The translations under genes and the position numbers were made by a program. From the NCBI RefSeq assembly GCF_002419965.1, contig NZ_DIHC01000043.1, forward strand, positions 327,388-391,387: 64,000 nucleotides of DNA. The letters run 5' to 3'. Below, piece after piece: positions 1-9,839 of the stretch. Source of the stretch: Pseudomonas sp. UBA5706 (GTDB taxonomy: Bacteria > Pseudomonadota > Gammaproteobacteria > Pseudomonadales > Pseudomonadaceae). Numbering within the stretch: position 1 is the first letter of the stretch; the number at the start of each line of letters is the position of its first letter. The notes below the pieces were generated by a model. That model worked only from the letters and a program-made list of their open reading frames with translations. It ran no database searches and was not told the DNA's origin.

Positions 1-2144
1 AACCGACCATCGAGGTGGTACCGGCTGTCGAGCCGCATCAGCCGCCTACACCGGCGATCGTCATCCCCAATCTGGACGACAGCAGCCTCTATATCCATCG
101 CGAGCTGTCGCAGCTGCAGTTCAACATTCGCGTACTGGAACAGGCGCTGGACGAATCCTACCCCTTGCTCGAGCGGCTCAAGTTCCTGCTGATCTTCTCC
201 AGCAATCTGGACGAATTCTTCGAAATCCGCGTGGCGGGGCTCAAAAAGCAGATTACGTTTGCCCGTGAGCAGGCCGGCGCCGACGGACTGCAGCCGCATC
301 AGGCGCTGGCGCGCATCAGTGAACTGGTCCATGGCCATGTCGATCGCCAATACGCAATCCTCAACGACATCCTGCTGCCTGAGCTAGAAAAGCATCAGGT
401 ACGTTTCATTCGTCGTCGCAACTGGAACACCAAACTGAAAACCTGGGTACGGCGATATTTCCGCGACGAGATCGCGCCGATTATCACCCCGATTGGCCTG
501 GACCCGACCCACCCGTTCCCGCTGCTGGTCAACAAGTCGCTGAACTTCATCGTCGAGCTAGAAGGCGTCGATGCCTTCGGTCGTGATTCGGGCCTGGCGA
601 TCATTCCAGCGCCGCGACTTTTGCCACGCATCATCAAGGTGCCGGAGGACGTCGGCGGCCATGGCGACAACTATGTCTTTCTGTCGTCAATGATTCACGC
701 CCACGCGGATGACTTGTTCCAGGGCATGAAGGTTAAAGGCTGCTATCAGTTCCGCCTGACCCGTAACGCCGACCTGGCGCTGGATTCCGAAGATGTCGAA
801 GACTTGGCGCGCGCCCTGCGGGGCGAGCTGTTTTCCCGTCGTTACGGCGATGCAGTGCGGCTGGAGGTAGCCGACACTTGCCCTAAACATCTGTCTGATT
901 ACCTGCTCAAGCAGTTCAACCTGAGCGAGACCGAGGTGTATCAGGTCAACGGCCCGGTGAACCTGACGCGTCTGTTCAGCATTACCGGTCTGGACAGCCA
1001 TCCTGAGCTGCAATATCTGCCGTTTACCCCCGCGATTCCGAAGCTGCTGCAAAACAGCGAAAACATTTTCAACGTCATCAGCAAGCAAGACATTTTGCTG
1101 CTGCATCCTTTCGAATCCTTCACTCCTGTGGTGGATTTGCTGCGTCAGGCGGCAAAAGACCCTCACGTGTTGGCCGTGCGCCAGACGCTATACCGCAGCG
1201 GCGCCAATTCGGAGATCGTCGATGCACTGGTGGATGCCGCGCGCAACGGCAAGGAAGTGACCGCAGTCATTGAGCTGCGTGCTCGATTTGACGAAGAGTC
1301 CAACCTGCAGCTGGCGAGCCGTCTGCAAGCGGCGGGTGCAGTGGTGATCTACGGCGTGGTTGGCTTCAAGACGCACGCCAAGATGATGCTGATTCTGCGT
1401 AGCGAAGCGGGCGAGATTGTGCGATACGCGCATCTGGGTACTGGCAACTACCACGCCGGTAACGCCCGCCTGTACACCGACTACAGTCTGCTGACCTCCG
1501 ATGACGCCCTGTGCGAAGACGTCGGCAAACTGTTCAGCCAGTTGATCGGCATGGGCAAGACGCTGCGCATGAAGAAGCTGTTGCATGCGCCGTTCACTCT
1601 GAAGAAAGGCATGCTTGACATGATCGCCCGCGAGACTCAGTTCGCGACGGACGGCAAACCGGCGCACATCATCGCCAAGTTCAACTCGCTGACCGATCCG
1701 AAAATCATCCGCGCGCTGTACAAGGCCAGTCAGATGGGCGTGAAGATTGATTTGGTGGTGCGTGGCATGTGCTGCCTGCGACCAGGCGTGCCGGGCGTGT
1801 CGCACAATATTCAGGTGCGCTCGATCGTCGGCCGCTTCCTGGAGCACACTCGCGTGTTTTATTTCCTCAATGGCGGCGACGAGCAGATGTACCTGTCCAG
1901 TGCAGACTGGATGGAGCGCAACCTGGATAAGCGTGTTGAAACCTGCTTCCCGGTGGAGGGCAAGAAGCTGATTTTGCGAGTCAAGAAGGAGCTTGAGGGG
2001 TATCTGACCGACAACACCCACGCCTGGCTGCTGCAGCCGGACGGACGCTACATCCGCAGCACGCCGACCGGCAACCAGAACGCCCGCAATGTGCAGGCGA
2101 TGCTCCTGGAAAAGTTGAGCAATCCAGTCCTCAGCGTACGTTGA
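1..2144 (+). CDS. ppk1: Polyphosphate kinase 1 (5' end cut by window edge)
   Basis: Reversibly polymerises the gamma-phosphate of ATP into inorganic polyphosphate. The reading frame is open to the left edge; a GTG at 15 would give 709 residues, but the frame upstream of it has no stop and Pseudomonas PPK carries a longer acidic/Pro-rich N-terminus, so the true start lies outside the window. The core begins with the DDSSLYIHRELSQLQFN segment. The motif KTHAKM, with its His codon at 1374-1376, is the family's autophosphorylated histidine region. The conserved FDEESN and GTGNYH segments typical of the phospholipase-D-like catalytic domains are also present. The 3' end overlaps the convergent ppx gene by 14 bases. 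Family assignment is very secure. Confidence 0.96.
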   Translation, partial: PTIEVVPAVEPHQPPTPAIVIPNLDDSSLYIHRELSQLQFNIRVLEQALDESYPLLERLKFLLIFSSNLDEFFEIRVAGLKKQITFAREQAGADGLQPHQALARISELVHGHVDRQYAILNDILLPELEKHQVRFIRRRNWNTKLKTWVRRYFRDEIAPIITPIGLDPTHPFPLLVNKSLNFIVELEGVDAFGRDSGLAIIPAPRLLPRIIKVPEDVGGHGDNYVFLSSMIHAHADDLFQGMKVKGCYQFRLTRNADLALDSEDVEDLARALRGELFSRRYGDAVRLEVADTCPKHLSDYLLKQFNLSETEVYQVNGPVNLTRLFSITGLDSHPELQYLPFTPAIPKLLQNSENIFNVISKQDILLLHPFESFTPVVDLLRQAAKDPHVLAVRQTLYRSGANSEIVDALVDAARNGKEVTAVIELRARFDEESNLQLASRLQAAGAVVIYGVVGFKTHAKMMLILRSEAGEIVRYAHLGTGNYHAGNARLYTDYSLLTSDDALCEDVGKLFSQLIGMGKTLRMKKLLHAPFTLKKGMLDMIARETQFATDGKPAHIIAKFNSLTDPKIIRALYKASQMGVKIDLVVRGMCCLRPGVPGVSHNIQVRSIVGRFLEHTRVFYFLNGGDEQMYLSSADWMERNLDKRVETCFPVEGKKLILRVKKELEGYLTDNTHAWLLQPDGRYIRSTPTGNQNARNVQAMLLEKLSNPVLSVR

Positions 2145-3633
2145 GGACAATTCCGACGCGGGTCAGCCAGTCGGCTTCAAGGCCAAAGTCGGCCTGAGTC
2201 AGCTGGTTGTTTTGCAGCCAGCCATCCGGAAACAGGATGTCCAATTGGTTGCCATTGGCGGTCAACACAGGTTGCGGCATCTCTTGGGTGCCGCGAATGT
2301 GGTGGAACAGGATCGCGAAGCGAAGCAGCACGCACAGCCTGATCAGCTTCACGCCTTCATCGCCAAAGTCGGCGAACTTGTCCTTGGGAATATTGCGTCG
2401 ATGACCGCGCACCAGTAGCGCAAGCATTTGTTGGTCTACCCGCGAGAACCCGGCCAGGTCCGAGTGCTCGATCAGGTAAGCACCATGCTTGTGGTAGTGA
2501 TAGTGGGCGATGTCCAGGCCCACTTCATGCACCTTGGCTGCCCAGCTCAGCAACTCACGATACAGATCGTCTTCCAGTTCCCACGCCTTGGCCACCTGAT
2601 CCAGCGCCGAAACCGCTTTACGCTCCACGCGCGCGGCCTGTTCCAGGTCAACGTGATAACGCTCCATCAGGGAGCTCAGCGTGCGCTCACGAACGTCTTC
2701 GTGGTGATGACGGCCCAGCAGGTCATACAGCACGCCTTCACGCAGTGCGCCTTCGCAGTGATCCATGCGCTGCAAGTCGAGCGCGTCGAAAATCGCTTCC
2801 AGAATGGCCAGGCCGGCGGGGAAGATCGCGCGACGGTCGGGTTTGAGACCCTCGAAGTCAATCTTTTCGATGTCACCGAGCTTCATCAGCTTGCGTTTAA
2901 GCCATGCCAGACCCTCGGCGTTGACCTCGCCACTGCCATGCCCGCCAGCCTTGAGCGCCAGGCCGATGGCGCGGATGGTGCCGGACGAGCCAATGGCCTC
3001 ATCCCAGCTCAGGCGATGCAGAGCATGTTCGATGCTCATGATCTCCAGTCGCGCCGCCGTGTAGGCCTGGGCGTAACGCGCCGGGGTGATCTTGCCGTCT
3101 TTGAAATAGCGCTGGGTGAAGCTCACGCAGCCCATTTGCAGGCTTTCGCGCAGCAAGGGTTCGAAGCGCTGACCAATGATGAATTCGGTACTGCCGCCGC
3201 CGATGTCCGCCACCAGACGTTTGCCCGGCGTGTCGGCCAGGGTGTGGGAGACGCCAAGATAAATAAGCCGCGCTTCTTCTCGGCCGGAAATGACTTCGAC
3301 CGGGTGCCCGAGGATTTCCTCGGCGCGGTGAATGAACTCGTTGCGGTTGCGCGCTTCGCGCAGGGCGTTGGTGCCGACGATGCGCACGGAGCCCGGGGGC
3401 ATACCGTTGATCAGTTGGGCAAAACGCTTGAGGCAATCGAGCCCGCGCTGCATGGATTCTTCGTTGAGCTTGCGCTCCTCGTCGATTCCGGCGGCCAACT
3501 GTACTTTCTCACCGAGCCGCTCAAGGATGCGGATTTCACCCTGATTCGCTTTGGCAACAACCATGTGAAAGCTGTTGGAGCCCAGGTCGATCGCGGCGAT
3601 CAGCGAGAGGTTTTTGGCTGTGGATAGCGGCAT
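2131..3633 (-). CDS. ppx: Exopolyphosphatase
   Basis: Processively releases phosphate from polyphosphate ends, opposing PPK. With the start at 3633 (ATG, protein beginning MPLSTAKN) it has 500 residues, close to the family's usual size. A 27-residue upstream extension is open but lacks conservation. Sugar-kinase/Hsp70-fold phosphate motifs are visible: DLGSNS at residues 16-21 and DIGGGSTE at about 143-150, with the catalytic-region SGREEARLIY at about 116-125. The C-terminal half contains the HD-like helical domain (HEVGLDIAHYHYHKHG). It converges on ppk1 and the two stop regions overlap, so each mRNA carries antisense to the other gene's last codons. Confidence 0.96.
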   Translation of the reverse strand: MPLSTAKNLSLIAAIDLGSNSFHMVVAKANQGEIRILERLGEKVQLAAGIDEERKLNEESMQRGLDCLKRFAQLINGMPPGSVRIVGTNALREARNRNEFIHRAEEILGHPVEVISGREEARLIYLGVSHTLADTPGKRLVADIGGGSTEFIIGQRFEPLLRESLQMGCVSFTQRYFKDGKITPARYAQAYTAARLEIMSIEHALHRLSWDEAIGSSGTIRAIGLALKAGGHGSGEVNAEGLAWLKRKLMKLGDIEKIDFEGLKPDRRAIFPAGLAILEAIFDALDLQRMDHCEGALREGVLYDLLGRHHHEDVRERTLSSLMERYHVDLEQAARVERKAVSALDQVAKAWELEDDLYRELLSWAAKVHEVGLDIAHYHYHKHGAYLIEHSDLAGFSRVDQQMLALLVRGHRRNIPKDKFADFGDEGVKLIRLCVLLRFAILFHHIRGTQEMPQPVLTANGNQLDILFPDGWLQNNQLTQADFGLEADWLTRVGIVLNVR

Positions 3634-3854
3634 GGTCAAAAGGTCTCGGTCGATAACTGCGACATCGTGCCACGAACCATCACTGCCGCCAAACCGGTTG
3701 TTGTGCGCCTCCACTTCTGCCGGGAGCCAGTGGCAGCACCTTACACCCTGGTCTGTCTGTCACGCCGGGTTTGCCGTTTTGGCGACGACTGCGCAGCCGA
3801 TCGTCTTCAAACGGGGCGTTTTACCCATCGGGGCAGGATCGAAAGCGCCGAGCG

Positions 3855-4589
3855 TCAACCCTGCTCAACCGAACCGATGAAGTTGGCCAGTTCCGGCGTT
3901 TTCGGGTTGGCCATCAACTCTCGCGGGTCGCCCACTTCATGCACCTTGCCCTGATGCATGAACACCAATTTGTCCCCTACTTCACGGGCGAAGCGCATTT
4001 CGTGGGTCACCATGATCAGGGTCATGCCGTCTTTAGCCAGACCACGCACCACGCTGAGGACTTCATTAACCAGTTCCGGGTCCAGCGCGGAGGTGATTTC
4101 ATCGCACAACAGCACCTTCGGCGACATGGCCAGCGCCCGGGCGATCGCCACGCGTTGCTGCTGTCCACCCGACAGGCGATCAGGAAACGCGTCGAATTTC
4201 TCCCCAAGCCCCACGCGGTCGAGCATTTCCTTGGCCAGCGTGCCCGCCTCGGTCTTGGAGACCTTCTTCACCACCTGCGGCGCGAGCATGACGTTTTCGC
4301 CGACCGTCAGGTGTGGGAACAGATTGAACTGCTGGAACACCATGCCGACTTTCTGCCGCAGGCTGCGCAGGTCGGCGCGTGCTGCATCCAGATATTCGCC
4401 ATCGACCTCGATCACCCCGTCATTGATTGACTCAAGGCCGTTGAGCGTACGCAACAGCGTGCTTTTGCCCGAACCGCTGCGGCCGATGATGGCCACGACC
4501 TGACCTTCCTCGACACTGAGATCGATGCCTTTAAGCACATGGTGGTCGCCGTAATACTTGTGCAGGGCGGAAATTCTAAGCAGAGGCAT
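3855..4589 (-). CDS. Polar amino-acid ABC transporter, ATP-binding subunit
   Basis: Powers import of a polar amino acid from the periplasm. The ATG at 4589 has GGAG ahead of it and gives 244 residues, the usual GlnQ/HisP size; a longer open extension reads into the permease gene and is not used. Walker A GRSGSGKST lies at 36-44, the ABC signature LSGGQQQR at 139-146, Walker B ending in CDE at 159-166, and the switch histidine in VTHEM near 196. It overlaps the permease upstream by 14 bases and is last in a four-gene operon (binding protein, two permeases, ATPase). The substrate cannot be read from sequence. Confidence 0.93.
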   Translation of the reverse strand: MPLLRISALHKYYGDHHVLKGIDLSVEEGQVVAIIGRSGSGKSTLLRTLNGLESINDGVIEVDGEYLDAARADLRSLRQKVGMVFQQFNLFPHLTVGENVMLAPQVVKKVSKTEAGTLAKEMLDRVGLGEKFDAFPDRLSGGQQQRVAIARALAMSPKVLLCDEITSALDPELVNEVLSVVRGLAKDGMTLIMVTHEMRFAREVGDKLVFMHQGKVHEVGDPRELMANPKTPELANFIGSVEQG

Positions 4590-5223
4590 GAAGTCTCCTT
4601 TCCAGGTAGCGCGCGCTGAGCGACAACGGATAGCAAAGCAGGAAGTAGCCCAGGGCAACGAAGCCGTAGACCATGAAAGGCTGGAACGTGACGTTGGCAA
4701 GCATGCCACCGGTCTTGGTCAGTTCGGTAAAGCCGATGATCGAGGTCACGGCCGTGCCTTTGACCACTTGCACCGAAAAGCCCACGGTCGGCGCCACCGC
4801 GATACGCAGGGCCTGCGGCAGGATCACGTAACGCAATTGCTCGAATGGGGTAAGCGCCAGACTTGCCGAAGCTTCCCACTGGCCGTTGGAAATCGACTCC
4901 ACACAGCCGCGCCAGATTTCGGCCAGGTACGCGCTGGTGAACAGCGTCAAGGCCAACGCCGCCGCGACCCAAGGCGAGATGTCCACACCCATCAGCGCCA
5001 CGCCGAAGAACACTAGGAACAGTTGCATCAGCAGCGGCGTGCCCTGAAACAGCTCGATGTAGCAGCGAGCGAGCCTGCGCACCGCAGCGGTTTGCGAGAT
5101 GCGCATCGTCATCACCAGCAGGCCTATGACACCGCCGCCAATGAACGCCACCAGCAACAAGGCCAGCGTCCATTGCAGTCCGGTCAGCAGGTTACGCACA
5201 ATGTCCCACAGGGTGAAATCCAT
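4576..5223 (-). CDS. Polar amino-acid ABC transporter permease (second)
   Basis: Inner-membrane subunit of the amino-acid importer, 215 residues with about five hydrophobic segments. It carries the HisM/GlnP family features: an N-terminal WTLALLL helix, the ELFQGTPLLMQL segment, and the EAA loop in EASASLALTPFEQLRYVILPQA, which docks on the ATPase. Its ATG shares base 5223 with the stop codon of the preceding permease, implying translational coupling, and its 3' end overlaps the ATPase gene. It is likely to pair as a heterodimer with the permease encoded just upstream. Confidence 0.92.
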   Translation of the reverse strand: MDFTLWDIVRNLLTGLQWTLALLLVAFIGGGVIGLLVMTMRISQTAAVRRLARCYIELFQGTPLLMQLFLVFFGVALMGVDISPWVAAALALTLFTSAYLAEIWRGCVESISNGQWEASASLALTPFEQLRYVILPQALRIAVAPTVGFSVQVVKGTAVTSIIGFTELTKTGGMLANVTFQPFMVYGFVALGYFLLCYPLSLSARYLERRLHASA

Positions 5224-5888
5224 CAGCTGCTCCTCGCGATATAGCGACGACCGATCCAGGCCAGTAATTGGCGAATCATCAGGGCCATGAACAGGTAAAT
5301 CAGCGTGGTAATGATGTACGTCTCAAAGGCGCGGAAATTGCGCGACTGAATGAAATTTGCCGCGAAGCTCAACTCCTCGGTGGCAATCTGCGAACAGACC
5401 GCCGAGCCAAGCATGACGATGATGATCTGGCTGCTCAGTGCCGGCCAGACCTTGCCCAGCGCCGGTACCAGCACCACGTAGCGGAAGGTTTCGAAGCGCG
5501 TCATTGCCAGCGCCGCCGAAGCCTCCAGTTGCCCACGGGGAATCGCTTGCACACCTGCGCGGATAATTTCGGTCGAGTACGCCCCCAAGTTGATCACCAT
5601 CGCCAGTACCGCTGCCTGCCATTCTGAAATCTGCAGCCCCAGCGACGGCAGGCCGAAGAAAATGAAGAACAGCTGCACCAGAAACGGCGTGTTGCGTATC
5701 AGCTCTACATAGATGCCGAACAGGGCGCAAAACGGCTGGATCTTCCAGGCTCTGACGATCGCGCCGACGATGCCGACGCTGACGCCCAGCAAGGTGCCGA
5801 TGGCCGTCAGCTCCAGGGTGAACAAGGCGCCACGCAGCAGCAGGTCAGCGTTTTGCAGGACCGCAATGAAGTCGAACTGATAAGCCAT
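5223..5888 (-). CDS. Polar amino-acid ABC transporter permease (first)
   Basis: A 221-residue HisQ/GlnP-type permease with five predicted membrane segments. The family landmarks are FTLELTAIGT near the N-terminus, ELIRNTPFLVQLFFIFFGLP, and an EAA loop reading EASAALAMTRFETFRYVVLVPA. It starts 42 bases downstream of the binding-protein gene and overlaps the second permease by one base. Two distinct permeases in one operon suggest a heterodimeric channel. Confidence 0.92.
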   Translation of the reverse strand: MAYQFDFIAVLQNADLLLRGALFTLELTAIGTLLGVSVGIVGAIVRAWKIQPFCALFGIYVELIRNTPFLVQLFFIFFGLPSLGLQISEWQAAVLAMVINLGAYSTEIIRAGVQAIPRGQLEASAALAMTRFETFRYVVLVPALGKVWPALSSQIIIVMLGSAVCSQIATEELSFAANFIQSRNFRAFETYIITTLIYLFMALMIRQLLAWIGRRYIARSS

Positions 5889-5930
5889 CTAAAAGCCCCG
5901 GATCAGATGCATTGACTAGCGCGCAGCTGA

Positions 5931-6716
5931 TCAGAGATCGGCAGGTAAAGGCTGTTTCAGCCAGGTCTGCGAGTTCTTTTCCAACGCGCCGTCCTGCTTC
6001 GCTGCTTCGAGGATTTCGTTGACCTTGGCCAGCAGCTCCGGCTGGCCTTTGTTCACGCCGACATACACCGGTGAGTCCTTAAGCTTCACTTTCAGCGCCG
6101 GAATGCGCTTGGGGTTTTTCTCGCTGATGGCGACCATTACCACGTTGCCGCTGGCGATCAGGTCGGTTTGATTGGCCAGGTAGGCGGCGATGGTGGAGTT
6201 ATTGTCTTCGAATCGCTTGATGGTGGCCTCCTTCGGTGCGACGGCGGTCAGCTCGATGTCTTCGATGGCGCCACGGGTGACGCTGATGGTTTTGCCTTTC
6301 AAGTCGTCGATGCCGTTGATCGTAGCGTTAGGCGGACCGAACACAGCGAGGTAGAAGGGGGCATAGGCGCGCGAGAAGTCGATGACTTTTTCGCGATCCG
6401 GGTTTTTGCCCAGGCTGGAAATCACCAGATCCACCTTGCCTGTGGTCAGGAACGGGATGCGGTTGGTGCTATTGACCGGGGTAAGTTCCAGCTTGACCTT
6501 AAGCCTGTCGGCGATCAGTTGCGCTGTATCGATGTCCAGACCACGCGGCTTCATGTCCGGGCCGACCGAACCGAACGGCGGGAAGTCCTGCGGCACGGCA
6601 ACTTTCAGCGTGCCGCGCGCGGTCACATCATCCAGGCCATTGGCTTGGGCTGGGGCCTGACCGAGCATCAGGCTGGCAAACAGGGCGGCAAGCAGAGCGC
6701 TGTAACGCTTGGTCAT
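5931..6716 (-). CDS. Periplasmic amino-acid binding protein of the ABC transporter
   Basis: Captures the amino acid in the periplasm. The 261-residue protein opens with a signal peptide (MTKRYSALLAALFASLMLG, predicted cleavage after the AQA near residue 25), followed by the family-3 solute-binding fold: LKVAVPQDFPPFG, the RGLDIDTAQLIADRL segment, and the DLVISSLGKNPDREKVIDFS block typical of polar amino-acid binding proteins. It is first in the operon and transcribed away from the FadR-type regulator at 6984, with about 267 bases between them. Confidence 0.93.
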   Translation of the reverse strand: MTKRYSALLAALFASLMLGQAPAQANGLDDVTARGTLKVAVPQDFPPFGSVGPDMKPRGLDIDTAQLIADRLKVKLELTPVNSTNRIPFLTTGKVDLVISSLGKNPDREKVIDFSRAYAPFYLAVFGPPNATINGIDDLKGKTISVTRGAIEDIELTAVAPKEATIKRFEDNNSTIAAYLANQTDLIASGNVVMVAISEKNPKRIPALKVKLKDSPVYVGVNKGQPELLAKVNEILEAAKQDGALEKNSQTWLKQPLPADL

Positions 6717-6841
6717 GTGACGTCTCCGGATCGAACAAAATGTTTAGGCGAAACGTGGGTACTGGCTTACTCCCATTGCACAGCCCATGCCAGCGGAGAA
6801 CGCGCGACCCAGTAACGCGGGTTTCAGCGAGCATGCGGTCT

Positions 6842-6858
6842 AACTGGTCTGAACAGTT
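6842..6858. promoter_or_regulatory. Candidate operator: inverted repeat in the ABC transporter / GntR divergent promoter region
   Basis: AACTG - 7 bases - CAGTT forms a 17-base perfect dyad in the divergent intergenic region. Its size fits the dyad operators bound by GntR/FadR-family dimers. Assigning it to the neighbouring regulator is inference from position only. Confidence 0.35.
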
Positions 6859-6921
6859 GCCAATCACACCGCCCTGCTTTGGCGCGCCTGAAAGGCCCGA
6901 CGCCCCTTGCTTGGGCGTGAC

Positions 6922-6948
6922 TTGCCGAATCGGTGTGATGGCTATAAA
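6922..6948 (+). promoter_or_regulatory. Candidate promoter for the GntR-family gene
   Basis: TTGCCG (6922-6927) and TATAAA (6943-6948) are separated by 15 bases, shorter than ideal, about 35 bases before the start at 6984. No other convincing sigma-70 element lies closer to the gene. Confidence 0.3.
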
Positions 6949-6983
6949 AGAAGCATTTCCACGGTAAGCGCGCCCGACATCCC

Positions 6984-7688
6984 ATGCACCCGAGCCCGAT
7001 TGCGGTACCCGAAGCTGCCTTCCAAGCGATCCGGAAATTGATTGCCGAGCAGGGCTATAGCCCCGGCGACAGCCTTCCTTCACAGCGGGATCTGGCGATA
7101 CGGCTGGGGGTCAGCCGGGCATCATTGCGTGAAGCGCTGTCGTCGCTGAGTGCGCTGGGTGTGGTCAGCGTGCAACCCGGTAAGGGCGTTTTCGTTCAGG
7201 GGATTTCTGAACCAGAACGGCGCACGAGTGGTTTTTCCTGGCCTTACGCAGCGCAAGCGTCGCCTTCGGAAACCTTTCAGCTGCGTTATGCGCTGGAAGG
7301 CTTTGCCGCAGGTCTGGCGGCGGTGACCCTGACTGCGGATGAGCGGGATGTGCTGGAGGACAATGTCGAATCCATGCGCCTTGAATTAAAGGCCGGGGAC
7401 TTTGACTGCGCCGCCAAGCTCGATTTCGACTTCCATCGGCGGATTCTCGTGGCCAGCGGCAATCAGGCAATCCTCAGGATCATCACGGCCAGCGCCGATA
7501 TTTTTCTGGAAAGTCAGAAGCTGCCTTTCATCAGGGCGGGCAGGGCGATGGAAACCTGGCAGGAGCACCGCAAGATTCTCCGAGCCCTTGCGCGCAACGC
7601 CCCTGGGCCGGCGCAGAAGGCGATGCAGGAGCATATAAGAGGCGCCGCCCTGAGGACCGGCATCGTTTTCTTCGCGCCCTCGATCTGA
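6984..7688 (+). CDS. GntR/FadR-family transcriptional regulator
   Basis: A 234-residue repressor-type protein. Residues about 10-75 form the winged helix of the GntR family (SPGDSLPSQRDLAIRLGVS, then RASLREALSSLSALGVV), and the rest is an all-helical FCD ligand-binding domain with the metal-ligand-like DFDFHRRI segment. The gene is transcribed divergently from the amino-acid ABC operon, the usual arrangement for a local regulator, so control of that transporter is the most likely role. The inducer is unknown. Confidence 0.88.
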   Translation: MHPSPIAVPEAAFQAIRKLIAEQGYSPGDSLPSQRDLAIRLGVSRASLREALSSLSALGVVSVQPGKGVFVQGISEPERRTSGFSWPYAAQASPSETFQLRYALEGFAAGLAAVTLTADERDVLEDNVESMRLELKAGDFDCAAKLDFDFHRRILVASGNQAILRIITASADIFLESQKLPFIRAGRAMETWQEHRKILRALARNAPGPAQKAMQEHIRGAALRTGIVFFAPSI

Positions 7689-7929
7689 AGCGCTTCGCAA
7701 GATCAATACACCTTCAGTTGCACGACTTCTCGGCAGTGAAGACCGCGAACTGCTTGCGTCGACTGGCTGCTCTGCTGCAGACGAGGCGCTGCGCAATACG
7801 ACCGGCGTCATGTCGATAAACATAGCCATCACTGTCCATAGCAATAGACAATCGCTCCCGCCTTCCTGTCGCGCCATGACACAGTTATGATGGTGCACGT
7901 TTTTTTGCCTATGACCTCGGAGAAATCTC

Positions 7930-8259
7930 ATGAGTAGCGACCTTATCAAACACGTCAGCGACGCGAGCTTCGAAGCCGATGTCCTCAAGGCCTCCGGTCC
8001 TGTGCTGGTTGATTACTGGGCTGAGTGGTGTGGCCCATGCAAAATGATTGCCCCGGTTCTGGACGATATCGCTGGTACCTACGAAGGCAAGCTGGCCATT
8101 GCCAAGCTGAACATCGACGAAAACCAGGAAACCCCGGCCAAGTTCGGCGTTCGCGGCATTCCTACCTTGATGCTGTTCAAAGACGGTGAAGTGGCGGCGA
8201 CCAAGGTCGGCGCTCTGTCGAAGTCTCAGCTGCAGGCTTTTCTCGACGCCAACATCTGA
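7930..8259 (+). CDS. trxA: Thioredoxin 1
   Basis: Cytoplasmic dithiol-disulfide carrier for ribonucleotide reductase, methionine sulfoxide reductase and other enzymes. It has 109 residues, with the WCGPC redox centre at 33-37 and the cis-proline loop GIPT at 76-79. The ATG at 7930 is preceded by a GGAG-like sequence. A possible -10 element (TATGAT, 7886-7891) lies upstream. The gene is followed at once by a strong terminator and then the rho leader, so trxA and rho are probably separate transcription units. Confidence 0.98.
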   Translation: MSSDLIKHVSDASFEADVLKASGPVLVDYWAEWCGPCKMIAPVLDDIAGTYEGKLAIAKLNIDENQETPAKFGVRGIPTLMLFKDGEVAATKVGALSKSQLQAFLDANI

Positions 8260-8266
8260 TGGCGCA

Positions 8267-8293
8267 AAAGCCCCGCAAATCGCGGGGTTTTTT
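8267..8293 (+). terminator. Rho-independent terminator of trxA
   Basis: CCCCGC (8271-8276) pairs with GCGGGG (8282-8287) around a five-base loop, followed by a run of six T. It starts 11 bases after the trxA stop codon. Confidence 0.9.
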
Positions 8294-8305
8294 CGGGCAT
8301 CGCAC

Positions 8306-8334
8306 TAGACGCTTGGAAACTCAAGTGGTACATT
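8306..8334 (+). promoter_or_regulatory. rho: Candidate rho promoter
   Basis: TAGACG (8306-8311) and TACATT (8329-8334) are separated by 17 bases. Transcription would begin near 8341, giving a leader of roughly 145 bases before the rho ATG. It is placed by eye. Confidence 0.4.
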
Positions 8335-8340
8335 CGGCTC

Positions 8341-8486
8341 CGCAACGGCTTCTCCGTTGCCCCCTGCTAGCCGTCGCCGACGCTCTCCTTTCGATTTGTA
8401 CGCGATCCTGTCGCCTTCTTTGCGGCGCGGCCTCATTAAGCCAAAAGCTTAATTTCCCCCTCCATACATGATTACGTCATTCCTAT
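8341..8486 (+). promoter_or_regulatory. Structured rho mRNA leader (Pseudomon-Rho-type candidate)
   Basis: The leader opens with a clear hairpin (GCAACGG 8342-8348 pairing with CCGTTGC 8354-8360, five-base loop), followed by a C-rich, G-poor stretch and further complementary segments before the rho start. A conserved structured RNA upstream of rho in pseudomonads has been described under the name Pseudomon-Rho, and position and structure fit it. In general, rho leaders support autoregulation by Rho-dependent attenuation. Membership of the RNA family is not verified by a covariance model here. Confidence 0.55.
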
Positions 8487-9746
<1,260 letters not shown>

Positions 9747-9776
9747 CGCAAGCGCGCTGAACGGCTGTAGAAAGGT

Positions 9777-9804
9777 GGTGTCCCTTTGGGGCACCATTTT
9801 TTTT
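9777..9804 (+). terminator. Rho-independent terminator of rho
   Basis: GGTGTCCC (9777-9784) pairs with GGGGCACC (9788-9795), with one G-T wobble and a three-base loop, followed by A and eight T. It lies 30 bases after the rho stop. Confidence 0.85.
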
Positions 9805-9839
9805 GATTTTTTCTGCATGGAAAGCGGACGAGGAGCGGC

